Assembly: GCF_011759605.1 (NCBI RefSeq)
Contig: NZ_JAAOYX010000002.1
Span: 868,001 to 932,000, forward strand
From: Luteibacter sp. SG786
GTDB taxonomy: Bacteria; Pseudomonadota; Gammaproteobacteria; Xanthomonadales; Rhodanobacteraceae
Length of the DNA stretch: 64,000 nucleotides
Direction: 5' to 3'
Numbering within the stretch: the first letter of the stretch is position 1; the number at the start of each line of letters is the position of its first letter. A model generated the notes under the pieces. The model was given only the letters and a program-made list of their open reading frames with translations. It searched no databases and was not told the origin of the DNA. Position numbers and translations under genes: made by a program. Below, piece by piece: positions 1 through 8,424 of this stretch.

Positions 1-1
1 G

Positions 2-118
2 TGGTTTTGCGCGTGGATGGGGAGCTTGCAGGGATACCGGTCATGCCACTGGCCAACGTCGTTCGTCGAAGACGAACTTTGGCAGAACACGATCCGACAA
101 ATTGAAGTCATGGGCTAG
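2..118 (+). CDS. Possible 3' end of a gene entering from the left edge
   Basis: Reading from base 2, an open frame runs to a TAG at 116-118 and its translation ends in the protein-like string FVEDELWQNTIRQIEVMG. A second open frame from base 1 stops at 103-105. I recognise neither. The first is preferred only because its composition looks more protein-like. If real, this gene converges on the small secreted protein that follows, with a strong hairpin between them. No function can be assigned. Confidence 0.25.
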   Translation, partial: WFCAWMGSLQGYRSCHWPTSFVEDELWQNTIRQIEVMG

Positions 119-160
119 CCGCGTCACGGGAACCATGGGCGTGAGCGTGGCGCAACAATC

Positions 161-197
161 GCACCGTTGGCCGCGCACGGTGCGCGGCCAACGGTGC
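161..197. terminator. Long perfect hairpin, probable terminator between convergent genes
   Basis: Two 18-base arms, GCACCGTTGGCCGCGCAC and its exact reverse complement, are separated by a single G. It starts a few bases past the stop codon of the small secreted protein read leftward. There is no T-run on either strand, so it may be a weak or bidirectional terminator, or an mRNA-stabilising structure. Confidence 0.5.
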
Positions 198-202
198 CAT
201 GC

Positions 203-493
203 TTACTTGCCTTCCGGAACGAGGTTGGCGAGCTTGCCCTTCTTGTTGAATTCGCAGGTGAAGTTCTTCTTGCCGTCGATGCCCGCGTCGGCCGTGCCCG
301 AAATAGAGTAACCCGAGTCGGCGGCCTTGATCGGCTGAAGCTGGATGTAGTCGTTCTTGACGTCGAACTTTTTCGACGCCTCGTCCAGGCAGCGCGTGGT
401 CAGTTTGCCGGGATCCGGACGATCCGAGGCAAAGGCCTGGGAGGCGACAACGAGGCCGAGCGAAGCGGCCAGGAAGAGGGAAGTACGGCGCAT
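203..493 (-). CDS. Small secreted protein of unknown function
   Basis: A 96-residue protein with a clear Sec signal peptide: Arg-Arg near the start, a hydrophobic core (LFLAASLGLVVASQAFA), and probable cleavage after the AFA at about residue 22. The mature part of about 74 residues has two cysteines (in TRCLDE and FTCEF) that could form a disulfide, and is otherwise polar and Lys-rich. I do not recognise the family. It is transcribed away from the alpha-N-acetylglucosaminidase start and sits directly downstream of that gene on the same strand, separated by about 125 bases. The long hairpin at 161-197 follows its stop codon. Likely periplasmic; no catalytic motif is visible. Confidence 0.7.
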   Translation of the reverse strand: MRRTSLFLAASLGLVVASQAFASDRPDPGKLTTRCLDEASKKFDVKNDYIQLQPIKAADSGYSISGTADAGIDGKKNFTCEFNKKGKLANLVPEGK

Positions 494-619
494 GGATCTA
501 TCTCCTTACGAGACGCGAGACAGGGTGTATTGCGAGCGAGAGTTTGCCCGCCGCTTCCTTGCGGCAGGATGAATTGACTCTCGTACGGTGTGCCCGCGTC
601 TCACGCGGAGGAAGATTCT

Positions 620-2860
620 TTAGTGGGTGGCAGATGGCTCGGCGGGAACCTTCGTCAGGTCCGCGAGAACCTGTGTGGCCAGTGCGTGAATATCTCCGGT
701 GGGTTCCGTCGGATAGGTCTTCTCCTCGTGTGCCCACGCTTCTCCGAACGCGTACCAGTCGATTTTCTCCACCTTGTTGCCCGAGCGCAGCGCCGTCTTC
801 AACGAGTCGAAGTAACGCTGCCAGCGCGCGTAGTAATAGTCGCCGACGAGACCCTGCCATTCGCGGCGGGCGTAATCGGCCACGTCTGGACGGCCCCAGA
901 TGGTGATGAGCGAGCGTGCGTCGTAGTTGATCGCGGACCATTCGGCGGGGCTGGTCGCATAGGCCTTCGCACGGGCGAGCCACGGTCCCAGCATGAAATG
1001 CCGGTTCGTGCCGAGTACGGCATCCAGCTGCTTCATCGAGCGGAGCCATTCGCCCGTGAGCCGATCGAAGCGGGCCACATCGCGCGCTTCGAATGCCGCA
1101 TTGATCTCCGGCAGCATGACGCGGCTGCGTACCGCCAGTGCCTGTCGCGTGAGGTCGGTGAGGTCATGACGATATGCCGTGCTCTGCCGGAGTGCCGGTG
1201 CGACCTGCACCAGCTCCGCGAGGGCACGTTCGATTTCCACCGGATCGTAGTCCAGCGGCAGAGTGTGCGCATAAAGGCTAGGGGTAAGCTCGAAGAATCC
1301 CGTCTGGTACTTGCTGTCCCACGTCGCCGGCAGGTTGTAGGCCGAGCGTTGCAGGATGTGCCACGCCGCGACGGCGTGCGGATCCGGTGCGGCACCGCCG
1401 TATCGGCGCCATGCCCATTGCCGGAACCACTCGTCGATATCCACAGGTTCCGTACGCCATGCGAGTTCGGTGAAGAATGCGGTCGCCGCCGGGTTGTTGT
1501 CGCTGGCCTCCGGCATCAGGGCCACGCCATTCATCCTGCTGCCGGCTTTCTTCTTCCATTGCCAGAAACGCTCGTTCCACACGGAGAGGTTGGCGCCGAT
1601 GTTCGTGTGTCCGCCGAAGTTCCAGATCGTGCCGAACGTATAGGGTGTGCCCGCCCATTCGGCTTCCCTGTCCGTGTCGGCCGGAACGGCTTCGGATTCG
1701 CCGTCCACGACCAGCGCATGGGCTTTGTCCAGGCCTTTCACGATCGGCGGCAGCGGATTGGTTTCCCATCCCAGGAGCACCCAGATGGCGCCCGGATGGG
1801 CACGATCGAGTGCCGACTGGATGCCGCGGGTGGCTGCAACGAGATCGATGCTGCCGTGGTCGGCACCTTCGATGCCCTCGTGCAGCGGATCCATCTTGTA
1901 CATGTTGCTGTCGCCGAACATGGCCGTCTGGACGCGGTAGAACTCGGCGGCGACCTTGGCGAACACCGGGTCGGTGGGGTCGAGCCAGTCCGGCCGCTTG
2001 TAGCCGTCCCACTCGCCGGTGGGAACGACGTGCGCGCCAGCGTTGCGCTTCGCGAAGTCCGGCGGCACCGTGCCGTAGAACCCCGGAAAGACAGGAACCA
2101 TGCCCAGCTGCCGCAGCCGGTCCGCCATCTTCCGTGCGAGATCCGCACGCCGGTCGACGATGCCCTGCGCAATGGGCGTCGGCGAGCAGCACAGGTTCTG
2201 CAGCAACCACCACGGCTGGTGCGCTGCCTGTGGGATCCACGCGAGCATTTCGTCGCGGCTGTAGCCGAAGCGCTGGAAGGTGGCCTCGTAAACTTTCTCC
2301 TGGCCCTGGTAGACGAGCACCTGATTGATGCCGCGCAGCGCCAGCACGTCGATCTTGTGCTGCCAGTAATCCCAGTCGGCGTAGGGCTCCGTGTAGCCCT
2401 CGTCGACATCGTTCAGCGCGAACCGGTTGGCACCGTTCGCCTCGTGCGCGATGGGCGACGCGGGCAACGGCAGTGCTCGCGGGAGGTCCAGTTGATCGCC
2501 GGCCAGCGAGATGTTCGTGTGCGCCACGTACTCCAGGTACCAGCCGAAGCCAGCGAGGAGCGTGGCGGGGCTGGTGCCCTCGATCACCAGATGGCCTTCT
2601 TCTCCCAGGATGCGGAAGCGATCGGCTTGTCCCCTGGCCACCGCGCGCAGACGAACCTGGTCGGCATGGGCCTTTCCGACGAGGCGCTCGAGCGCGGCGC
2701 GCGCAGGTGCCACATCGAATGCCTTATCGACGGTGGCTGGCGGCGTGCCGGCAAGCGCTTGGGGCAGCGCCACGCAGCAGGCGAGTCCGAAGCCCAGCAT
2801 GGCCCGGATGAGAACGCGACGCATGCCGTGCATGCGTGCGGATGGTGTATCTCGATGCAT
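620..2860 (-). CDS. Alpha-N-acetylglucosaminidase, glycoside hydrolase family 89
   Basis: Predicted exo-acting glycosidase releasing terminal alpha-linked N-acetylglucosamine, 746 residues, close to the usual GH89 length. A Sec signal peptide (LIRAMLGFGLACCVALPQALA) indicates export. The start of the TIM-barrel domain is seen in the YWQHKIDVLALRGINQVLVY segment (about residues 165-185) and in WIPQAAHQPWWLLQN. Two conserved acidic motifs match the family's catalytic pair: MDPLHEG at about residue 325 and MPEASDNNP at about residue 449, followed by the typical AWR. The ATG at 2860 has an AAAAGGGG ribosome site about 9 bases upstream. A later Met at residue 13 would also give a good signal peptide. 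It diverges from the GT9 gene and lies beside a keto-sugar catabolic operon, suggesting a role in supplying sugars from glycans. Confidence 0.9.
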   Translation of the reverse strand: MHRDTPSARMHGMRRVLIRAMLGFGLACCVALPQALAGTPPATVDKAFDVAPARAALERLVGKAHADQVRLRAVARGQADRFRILGEEGHLVIEGTSPATLLAGFGWYLEYVAHTNISLAGDQLDLPRALPLPASPIAHEANGANRFALNDVDEGYTEPYADWDYWQHKIDVLALRGINQVLVYQGQEKVYEATFQRFGYSRDEMLAWIPQAAHQPWWLLQNLCCSPTPIAQGIVDRRADLARKMADRLRQLGMVPVFPGFYGTVPPDFAKRNAGAHVVPTGEWDGYKRPDWLDPTDPVFAKVAAEFYRVQTAMFGDSNMYKMDPLHEGIEGADHGSIDLVAATRGIQSALDRAHPGAIWVLLGWETNPLPPIVKGLDKAHALVVDGESEAVPADTDREAEWAGTPYTFGTIWNFGGHTNIGANLSVWNERFWQWKKKAGSRMNGVALMPEASDNNPAATAFFTELAWRTEPVDIDEWFRQWAWRRYGGAAPDPHAVAAWHILQRSAYNLPATWDSKYQTGFFELTPSLYAHTLPLDYDPVEIERALAELVQVAPALRQSTAYRHDLTDLTRQALAVRSRVMLPEINAAFEARDVARFDRLTGEWLRSMKQLDAVLGTNRHFMLGPWLARAKAYATSPAEWSAINYDARSLITIWGRPDVADYARREWQGLVGDYYYARWQRYFDSLKTALRSGNKVEKIDWYAFGEAWAHEEKTYPTEPTGDIHALATQVLADLTKVPAEPSATH

Positions 2861-2890
2861 CTGGCGTGACCCCTTTTAATGAGCGCGTCT

Positions 2891-2909
2891 GTCCGGCAAC
2901 GGGCCGGAC
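2891..2909. promoter_or_regulatory. Inverted repeat in the divergent GH89/GT9 promoter region
   Basis: GTCCGGC and GCCGGAC arms of 7 bases separated by AACGG, lying 31 bases upstream of the GH89 start codon and about 90 bases before the GT9 start. Position and symmetry fit an operator or 5'-leader hairpin. It does not resemble the LacI-type palindromes found at 7000 and 7144. Confidence 0.3.
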
Positions 2910-2999
2910 GCATTAAGCGCATGGACGAACATCGTCTTAACGGCTAAACGTAACTGCATCGGCCGCTGAACGGAAATCCTGGCGTCACATTTCCCACAG

Positions 3000-4163
3000 G
3001 TGTACGTAAGCTGGCTCTGGCACCGTGCTCACACCTTTCTGCCGGTGCACGTCATGCGTAGTGCGTCTTTGCCTTCCCCATCGGCGGCCGAACCGGGCCG
3101 TAAACCCTTGCACGGCAGCCTGGCGACATGGCGCCGGCGAATCGCCGCATGGATGGCTGGCCATCTGGTTCCGCCACCGGCGAACCTCGTCGGCCCCGGT
3201 GGCCTCGCTTCGGAGCGCATCCAGCGCATCCTCGTGTGCCGCCCCAACCATAGGCTGGGCAACACCGTGCTGCTCACGGCGCTGCTGGTCGAGATCGAGC
3301 GACGGTTCCCCGGTGCGGAAGTAGACCTGCTTTCGGCCGGCCCGGCCGCGGCAACCCTGTTCCGCGGCTTCGACATCGTCGGCGACTGCACGACGCTCGA
3401 TCGCCGCGCGGTGCGCCGCCCCCTGGCGACGTTTCGCGCGCTCCGAAAACTGCGCGCCCGCCGATACGATCTGGTGATCGATGCCGCGGCCGGGTCCTCC
3501 TCCGGGCGCGTGGCTGGTGCGTTGGCGAATGCGCGGCTGCAACTTCGCACCGACGACATGCCGACCCACGGACAGGCGCGGCACCTGGCCGCCCGGCCGG
3601 TCCAGGCCTTGCGCTGGGCGCTCGGCATTGCAGCGGAAGCAGATATTCCGCGGCTGGATATTCGCCTGACGGAGCACGAGCGGCGCGCCGGACAGGATGC
3701 GCTGGCGCGTGTGCTGCGAGGGGTGAACGAGGGGCACCTGCCCGTCATCGCCATCTTTCCCAACGCCACGGGATCGAAGCTGCTTGACACGAACTGGTGG
3801 CACGACTTCACCATGGAACTCGTTGCCCTCCACGGCGAAGCATGCGTGATCGAACTCGTCTCCGCCGACGGCATGTCGCGGCTCGGCGGCGGTTATCCCA
3901 CCTACTACACCAGCGATCCGCGCAAGCTGGCGGCCTTCATCGAAGCCGCGGGTACCTACATCAGTGCGGATTGCGGCGTCATGCATCTGGCGGCGGGAAC
4001 GCGGGCAACGACCGTGGGTCTGTTCGGCCCCACCGATCCCGTGCGTTATGGTCCGTACGGCGGCGATAACGCCGCCATCGTCTGCGAAGACGGGTGTCCG
4101 CGACTCGCGGCGCGCCGGGTTGCCACGCACCTCGTACGTGTGAGCACGCACGCTCACATTTGA
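3000..4163 (+). CDS. Glycosyltransferase family 9 (heptosyltransferase-like)
   Basis: A 387-residue protein of the GT9 family, which transfers heptose or related sugars from a nucleotide donor to lipopolysaccharide core or other acceptors on the cytoplasmic face of the inner membrane. The N-terminal Rossmann domain has the family signature RPNHRLGNTVLLTALL, with the Gly that contacts acceptor or donor, and the donor-binding domain has SADCGVMHLAAGTRATTVGLFGPTDP, cited here by its core CGVMHLAAG and GLFGPTDP. The start is uncertain: GTG at 3000 and ATG at 3054 are both possible and neither has a convincing ribosome site; the first 60 residues are not conserved-looking. It is isolated from other LPS genes and is divergent from GH89. 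Confidence 0.85.
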   Translation: MYVSWLWHRAHTFLPVHVMRSASLPSPSAAEPGRKPLHGSLATWRRRIAAWMAGHLVPPPANLVGPGGLASERIQRILVCRPNHRLGNTVLLTALLVEIERRFPGAEVDLLSAGPAAATLFRGFDIVGDCTTLDRRAVRRPLATFRALRKLRARRYDLVIDAAAGSSSGRVAGALANARLQLRTDDMPTHGQARHLAARPVQALRWALGIAAEADIPRLDIRLTEHERRAGQDALARVLRGVNEGHLPVIAIFPNATGSKLLDTNWWHDFTMELVALHGEACVIELVSADGMSRLGGGYPTYYTSDPRKLAAFIEAAGTYISADCGVMHLAAGTRATTVGLFGPTDPVRYGPYGGDNAAIVCEDGCPRLAARRVATHLVRVSTHAHI

Positions 4164-4261
4164 ATCTGTCTGCAATCTGCGCTAAGAACTCGGGCTTCCT
4201 TAGGGGATCCGGGGCTTCGTCCCGACCGCTTCCTGATAGCCAGACGGAGATCGCAGCGCAT

Positions 4262-5842
4262 ATGTCGGACAAATCGAAGATCGAGAATGGGAACCCGGAT
4301 CCCGCTTCCGGGACGACGACCGCAGACGGGGAAGCGGGCGTCAAGCTCTCCCGACGGAACTTCATCGCGGGCACGGCGCTCGCCGCGACGGGCCTGATGA
4401 TCGTGCCCCGCCACGTGCTCGGCGGCACGGGCTTCACCGCTCCCAGCGACCGCCTGAACATCGCGGGCATCGGTGTCGGCGGCATGGGCGGGCAGAACAT
4501 GCTCGCGCTGGCGGGCGAGAACATCGTCGCCCTTTGCGACGTGGACTGGGGCTACACGGATCGATCCTTCCAGAAGATGTTCGCCGGCCTGGGTGAGACG
4601 CAGGCCCGTCTCGAGCGTGCGCAGACGCCCGCGGAGCGGAAGAAACTGCAGGAAAAGATCGAGCTGACGAAGCTGCTTTCCCGCAAGTACGGCTCGATCA
4701 AGCGTCACACCGACTTTCGCCGGATGCTCGAGCAGCAGAAGGACATCGACGCGGTGGTGATCGCCACGCCGGATCACCTGCATGCCACCATCGCCAGCAC
4801 GGCGATGAGCCTCGGCAAGCACGTCTACGTGCAGAAACCCCTCACGTGGTCGATCCACGAAGCCCGCGAACTCGCCAGGAAGGCCAAGGAAAATCCCCGT
4901 GTCGTCACGCAGATGGGCAATCAGGGGCACTCCACGGACGACGCGCGGCTGATCAACGAGTACATCGCGGCAGGCGCCATCGGCGAAGTGCGCGAAGTGC
5001 ACGCCTGGACCAACCGCCCGCTGGCTTACTGGCCGCAGGGCATTCCGCGCCCGCGGCCCGTGCAGCAGCCGGATGCCACGAGCTGGGACATGGACGCGGT
5101 GATGGCCCGCCTCGCCAATGCCATGGCCGGCAACTATCCGAAACCGCAGGGTCTGGAGTGGGATCTCTTCCTCGGCCCCGGTCCGGTGATCGAATACCAC
5201 CCGCTCTACCATCCGTTCAACTGGCGCGGGTGGGTGGATTGGGGCGTGGGCGCCATCGGCGACATGGGTGCGCACCTCATCGATTCGCCGTTCTGGTCGC
5301 TCAACCTGGGCCTTCCGACGTCCGTGGAGACGGTCTCGACGCCGTTCAACAACGAGTCGTACCCCATGGCGACGATGACCTACTTCGACTTCCCCGCGCG
5401 TGGCAGCATGCCCCCGGTGAGGCTCACCTGGTACGACGGCGCGTTGCTGCCGCCCGGGTTGGAGGCGATGGGCGCCGGACAGATGAAGGACGGCGGTGTC
5501 CTCTACGTCGGCACGAAGGGCAAGCTGATCCACGAGACGTACGGGGACAACCCCCGCCTGCTGCCGCAATCGCTGCACGACTCGGTGGGCACGCCGCCGC
5601 AGAAGTTCGCGCGCATCAAGACCTCGCACGAGATGAACTGGGTGGATGCCTGCAAGGGGAAGACCGAGGCATCGTCTCCGTTCTCCTATGCCGCGCAGCT
5701 GACCGAGATCATGCTGCTGGGCGTGGTGGCGCTGCGCGCGGGCCACAGGATCGAGTACGACGCGCAGAACATGCGCATCACCAACCTGGCGGACGCCAAC
5801 CAGTTCCTGCGTCGCGACTATCGCGCGGGGTGGACGCTCTAG
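4262..5842 (+). CDS. Tat-exported Gfo/Idh/MocA family oxidoreductase
   Basis: NAD(P)-dependent sugar oxidoreductase of 526 residues, predicted periplasmic. A twin-arginine signal (SRRNFIAG, residues 30-37, followed by a hydrophobic stretch) precedes the Rossmann domain with glycine motif GIGVGGMGG. The family EKP catalytic motif is QKP here, with Lys at about residue 192 (HVYVQKPL). A long C-terminal domain follows, larger than in cytoplasmic family members but usual for exported ones such as glucose-fructose oxidoreductase, which keep their nicotinamide cofactor tightly bound. The ATG at 4262 was chosen over upstream starts because it has GGAG about 12 bases before it and gives a compact Tat signal. 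Its 3' end overlaps the convergent lacI gene by 4 bases. Context suggests redox conversion of keto sugars outside the cytoplasm. Confidence 0.88.
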   Translation: MSDKSKIENGNPDPASGTTTADGEAGVKLSRRNFIAGTALAATGLMIVPRHVLGGTGFTAPSDRLNIAGIGVGGMGGQNMLALAGENIVALCDVDWGYTDRSFQKMFAGLGETQARLERAQTPAERKKLQEKIELTKLLSRKYGSIKRHTDFRRMLEQQKDIDAVVIATPDHLHATIASTAMSLGKHVYVQKPLTWSIHEARELARKAKENPRVVTQMGNQGHSTDDARLINEYIAAGAIGEVREVHAWTNRPLAYWPQGIPRPRPVQQPDATSWDMDAVMARLANAMAGNYPKPQGLEWDLFLGPGPVIEYHPLYHPFNWRGWVDWGVGAIGDMGAHLIDSPFWSLNLGLPTSVETVSTPFNNESYPMATMTYFDFPARGSMPPVRLTWYDGALLPPGLEAMGAGQMKDGGVLYVGTKGKLIHETYGDNPRLLPQSLHDSVGTPPQKFARIKTSHEMNWVDACKGKTEASSPFSYAAQLTEIMLLGVVALRAGHRIEYDAQNMRITNLADANQFLRRDYRAGWTL

Positions 5843-6924
5843 CGCGCGCCCGGGCCCCGTCCGCGGGGCCCGGTCGATCCGCGTACCACCAGCTCGGCGG
5901 ACAGCACCCGCTTGCGCGGCGGTACGTCCGGATCGTTGAGTATCTCGATCAGCATTGTCATCGCTTCGCGTCCCAACGCCGTCTTCGGCTGCGAGACGGT
6001 GGTCAATGCGGGCGAGGTGTAGCGGGAAAAGCGGATGTCGTCGAAACCGACGACCGACACGTCTTCGGGGATGCGCAGCCCCCGGGACAGCAGGGCGCGC
6101 ATCGCGCCGATGGCCATTTCATCGTTGGAGCAGAACACCGCGCTGAACGACTGGCCTTGCGAAAGCAGCAGCTCGACCGCGCGCTCGCCGGCTTCGATGG
6201 AAAAGTCGCCCACGGCGACGAGGGCCGGGTTGGCGGGGATGTTCGCCCGCTGCAACGCGAGCCGGTAGCCCTGCTCGCGGTCGACGCAGATCGGGCTTGT
6301 GGCGGGGCCAGCCACGAAGGCGATGTCGCGGTGCCCCAGGGTCACGAGGTAATCGACGGCAGCGGTGGCTGCCGCGACGTTGTCCACGTAAACGCTCGAG
6401 ATGGCGCTGTCCTTCACGTATTCGCACGCGTTGACGACAGGCAGCCTGCCTTCCACGGGAATCGGCGGCACACGATGGAACATGGTGATGATGCCGTCCG
6501 CCTGGCGGGCCGCGACCATGTCGGCATAGGACTGTTCGCGCACGAGGCTGCTCTGCGTTTCGCCCAGCAGCACGGAATACCCGTTCTCGTAGGCGACCTG
6601 CTCGATGCCGCGGATCACCTCCGAGAAGAAGGGATTGGCGATGTCGGGCAGCAGGGCCACCACCAGGCGCGTCCGGGCGGTGCGCAGGTTGCGCGCCATG
6701 GCATTCGGCGTGTAGCCCAGACGCTTGACGACCTCATGGATGCGCCGGCGCGTTTCCTCGCTTACGACCTCGGGGCGTTGCAGTGCGCGCGAAACGGTTG
6801 CCACCGAAACATTTGCGATGGCGGCGATTTCCTTGACCGTGCGCACGCGTACGGGCTGCGGCGCAACATCGGTGCGCGTGTCGTCGCCGCCCTGTCCCTT
6901 TCGCCTTGATCCCTGTGCGCTCAC
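5839..6924 (-). CDS. LacI-family transcriptional repressor
   Basis: A 361-residue regulator with the N-terminal LacI helix-turn-helix (VKEIAAIANVSVATVSRAL), hinge helix (PNAMARNLRT) and a periplasmic-binding-protein-like effector domain ending GFDDIRFSRYTSPALTTV. The start GTG at 6924 was chosen because an AAAGGGTGG sequence precedes it and because upstream in-frame codons give a non-family Arg-rich extension. It is transcribed away from the sugar operon starting at 7234. Two palindromes in the shared intergenic region are its likely operators, giving repression of the operon and autoregulation. The inducer is probably a sugar or keto sugar made by the pathway; this is inference from position. 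Confidence 0.92.
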   Translation of the reverse strand: MSAQGSRRKGQGGDDTRTDVAPQPVRVRTVKEIAAIANVSVATVSRALQRPEVVSEETRRRIHEVVKRLGYTPNAMARNLRTARTRLVVALLPDIANPFFSEVIRGIEQVAYENGYSVLLGETQSSLVREQSYADMVAARQADGIITMFHRVPPIPVEGRLPVVNACEYVKDSAISSVYVDNVAAATAAVDYLVTLGHRDIAFVAGPATSPICVDREQGYRLALQRANIPANPALVAVGDFSIEAGERAVELLLSQGQSFSAVFCSNDEMAIGAMRALLSRGLRIPEDVSVVGFDDIRFSRYTSPALTTVSQPKTALGREAMTMLIEILNDPDVPPRKRVLSAELVVRGSTGPRGRGPGAR

Positions 6925-6999
6925 CCGTTTCCACCCTTTGCCTGACTGAAGACGCGCCGGACGAAGTGGCCGACGACGTCGCGAATATGTTGCACTGCA

Positions 7000-7015
7000 A
7001 TGTAATGGATTACAT
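7000..7015. promoter_or_regulatory. Probable LacI-family operator 1
   Basis: ATGTAATGGATTACAT: 7-base arms in perfect inverted symmetry around GG. It shares 14 of 16 positions with the palindrome at 7144. It is 75 bases upstream of the repressor start codon. Confidence 0.7.
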
Positions 7016-7143
7016 AAAACCGTTGCAGGCTTCTTCACCCATCTGCTACATCTTGGCATGTTCGGGGCAGCCTGCCAGCAGGCACCCGGGGGAACTTACG
7101 AATCCACACCAGGGAAGGGTTTTGGCTCTTCGAAGGGAAGTGG

Positions 7144-7159
7144 ATGTAATCGAATACAT
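7144..7159. promoter_or_regulatory. Probable LacI-family operator 2
   Basis: ATGTAATCGAATACAT: a palindrome with one mismatched pair and the central CG typical of LacI-family operators. It lies 74 bases upstream of the first operon start codon. The pair at 7000 and 7144 are placed almost symmetrically with respect to the two divergent genes. Confidence 0.7.
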
Positions 7160-7233
7160 TTCGACGGCGCAGGGTCGTCGGGGGAAGACATGGCAAGCCA
7201 GTCGGTATCGACAAGCGCCAGGACAATCGATCG

Positions 7234-8424
7234 ATGAAGCTCGGCATGGGACTCGTCGGTCCGGGCTTCATCGCCGCGCACCATCTCGACGCCGTGCGGC
7301 GTCTGGGCAATGTCGAGGTGATCGGCATCGCCGGTTCCAGCCTCGAATCCGCGAAGAAGCGGGCCCGCGAACTGAACGCCGGGCAGGCGTATGCGGGCTA
7401 CCGCGAGCTGCTCGCCGACCCCGCCGTGCACGTCGTGCACAACACCACGCCGAACCATTTGCACCGGGAAGTCTCGCTGGCGGCGTTGCGCGCCGGCAAG
7501 CACGTGATTTCCGACAAGCCCCTCGCGGCCACGATGCAAGAGGCGCGCGAACTTTACGAAGCCGCGCAGAAGGCGAACGTCGCGCATGTCGTCACGTTCA
7601 ACTACCGCGGCTACCCGCTCGTGCAACAGGCGCGCGCGATGATCGCCAAGGGCAAGATCGGCCAGAGCGTGTTCGTGCACGGTTGCTACCTGCAGGACTG
7701 GCTTACCGACGAGCGCGCGTATACGTGGCGCCTCGATCCCAAGCTGGGCGGTGCGAGTTCCGCGCTGGGAGACATCGGCTCGCACTGGTGCGATTTGGCC
7801 GAGCACGTGACGGGCGCCCGCATCGTCGCCGTGCTGGCCGACCTGCACACGGTGGTGCCCGTGCGCGAAGCGCCGGACACTTCGGCGAAAGCGTTCGCCG
7901 GTGCAGCGAAATCTGCCGGCAAGCGACGCAAGATCACCAGCGAAGATCTGGCCAGCGTGCTGCTCCGGTTCGACAACGGCGCGCGCGGCTGCGTCACCGT
8001 GGGCCAGGTGCTCCCCGGCCACAAGAACGATCTACGGCTGGAAGTGAACGGCCGCGAAGGTTCGCTGGCGTGGCGTCAGGAACAGCCCAACGAACTCTGG
8101 ATGGGGCATCACGCGAAGGCGAACACCGTGCTCACGCGCGATCCCTCGCTGCTGGAGCCTTCCGTCCGAGGCTACGCACACCTGCCGGCCGGCCACCCGG
8201 AAGCATGGGCGGACGCGTTCCGCAACGTGATCGCCGATGCGTATGCCTGGATCCGCGGCGGCGCCCGTCCGGAGGCTAAGCCGGTCGCGCTGCCCACCTT
8301 CGCCGATGGCTATCGCAACAGCCTGCTGGTGGACGCGATGCTGAAGAGCCACGCCGCCGGCGGCCTGTGGCAACCGGTCGAGAACCCACTCGAAACCAAA
8401 CGCACAACGAGGAAATGCGGATGA
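7234..8424 (+). CDS. Cytoplasmic Gfo/Idh/MocA family oxidoreductase
   Basis: First gene of the sugar operon, 396 residues with no export signal, so cytoplasmic. The Rossmann glycine motif is at the extreme N-terminus (GLVGPGFIA) and the catalytic EKP motif reads DKP (HVISDKPL) at about residue 92. LGDIGSHWCDL in the C-terminal domain matches the family's GxHxxD-type substrate-site pattern. Predicted to oxidise or reduce a hydroxyl or keto group of an imported sugar with NAD(P). It overlaps the MFS permease by 4 bases (ATGA), indicating translational coupling. Having one exported and one cytoplasmic member in the same locus suggests they act on opposite ends of the keto-sugar route. Confidence 0.9.
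   Translation: MKLGMGLVGPGFIAAHHLDAVRRLGNVEVIGIAGSSLESAKKRARELNAGQAYAGYRELLADPAVHVVHNTTPNHLHREVSLAALRAGKHVISDKPLAATMQEARELYEAAQKANVAHVVTFNYRGYPLVQQARAMIAKGKIGQSVFVHGCYLQDWLTDERAYTWRLDPKLGGASSALGDIGSHWCDLAEHVTGARIVAVLADLHTVVPVREAPDTSAKAFAGAAKSAGKRRKITSEDLASVLLRFDNGARGCVTVGQVLPGHKNDLRLEVNGREGSLAWRQEQPNELWMGHHAKANTVLTRDPSLLEPSVRGYAHLPAGHPEAWADAFRNVIADAYAWIRGGARPEAKPVALPTFADGYRNSLLVDAMLKSHAAGGLWQPVENPLETKRTTRKCG

Larger units (their letters stand above)
6925..7233. promoter_or_regulatory. Divergent control region between lacI-type gene and sugar operon
   Basis: This 309-base stretch has no gene. It is more AT-rich than its flanks and contains the two 16-base palindromes listed separately at 7000-7015 and 7144-7159, with centres 144 bases apart, a spacing compatible with DNA looping by a tetrameric LacI protein. 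No clear -35/-10 pair could be fixed by eye. Confidence 0.6.

Noticed and set aside
590-2869. Long rightward open frame opposite the GH89 gene
   Set aside because: Composition is typical of an antisense frame in high-GC coding DNA (His/Arg/Val-rich), with no motifs; the leftward frame has a signal peptide and family motifs.
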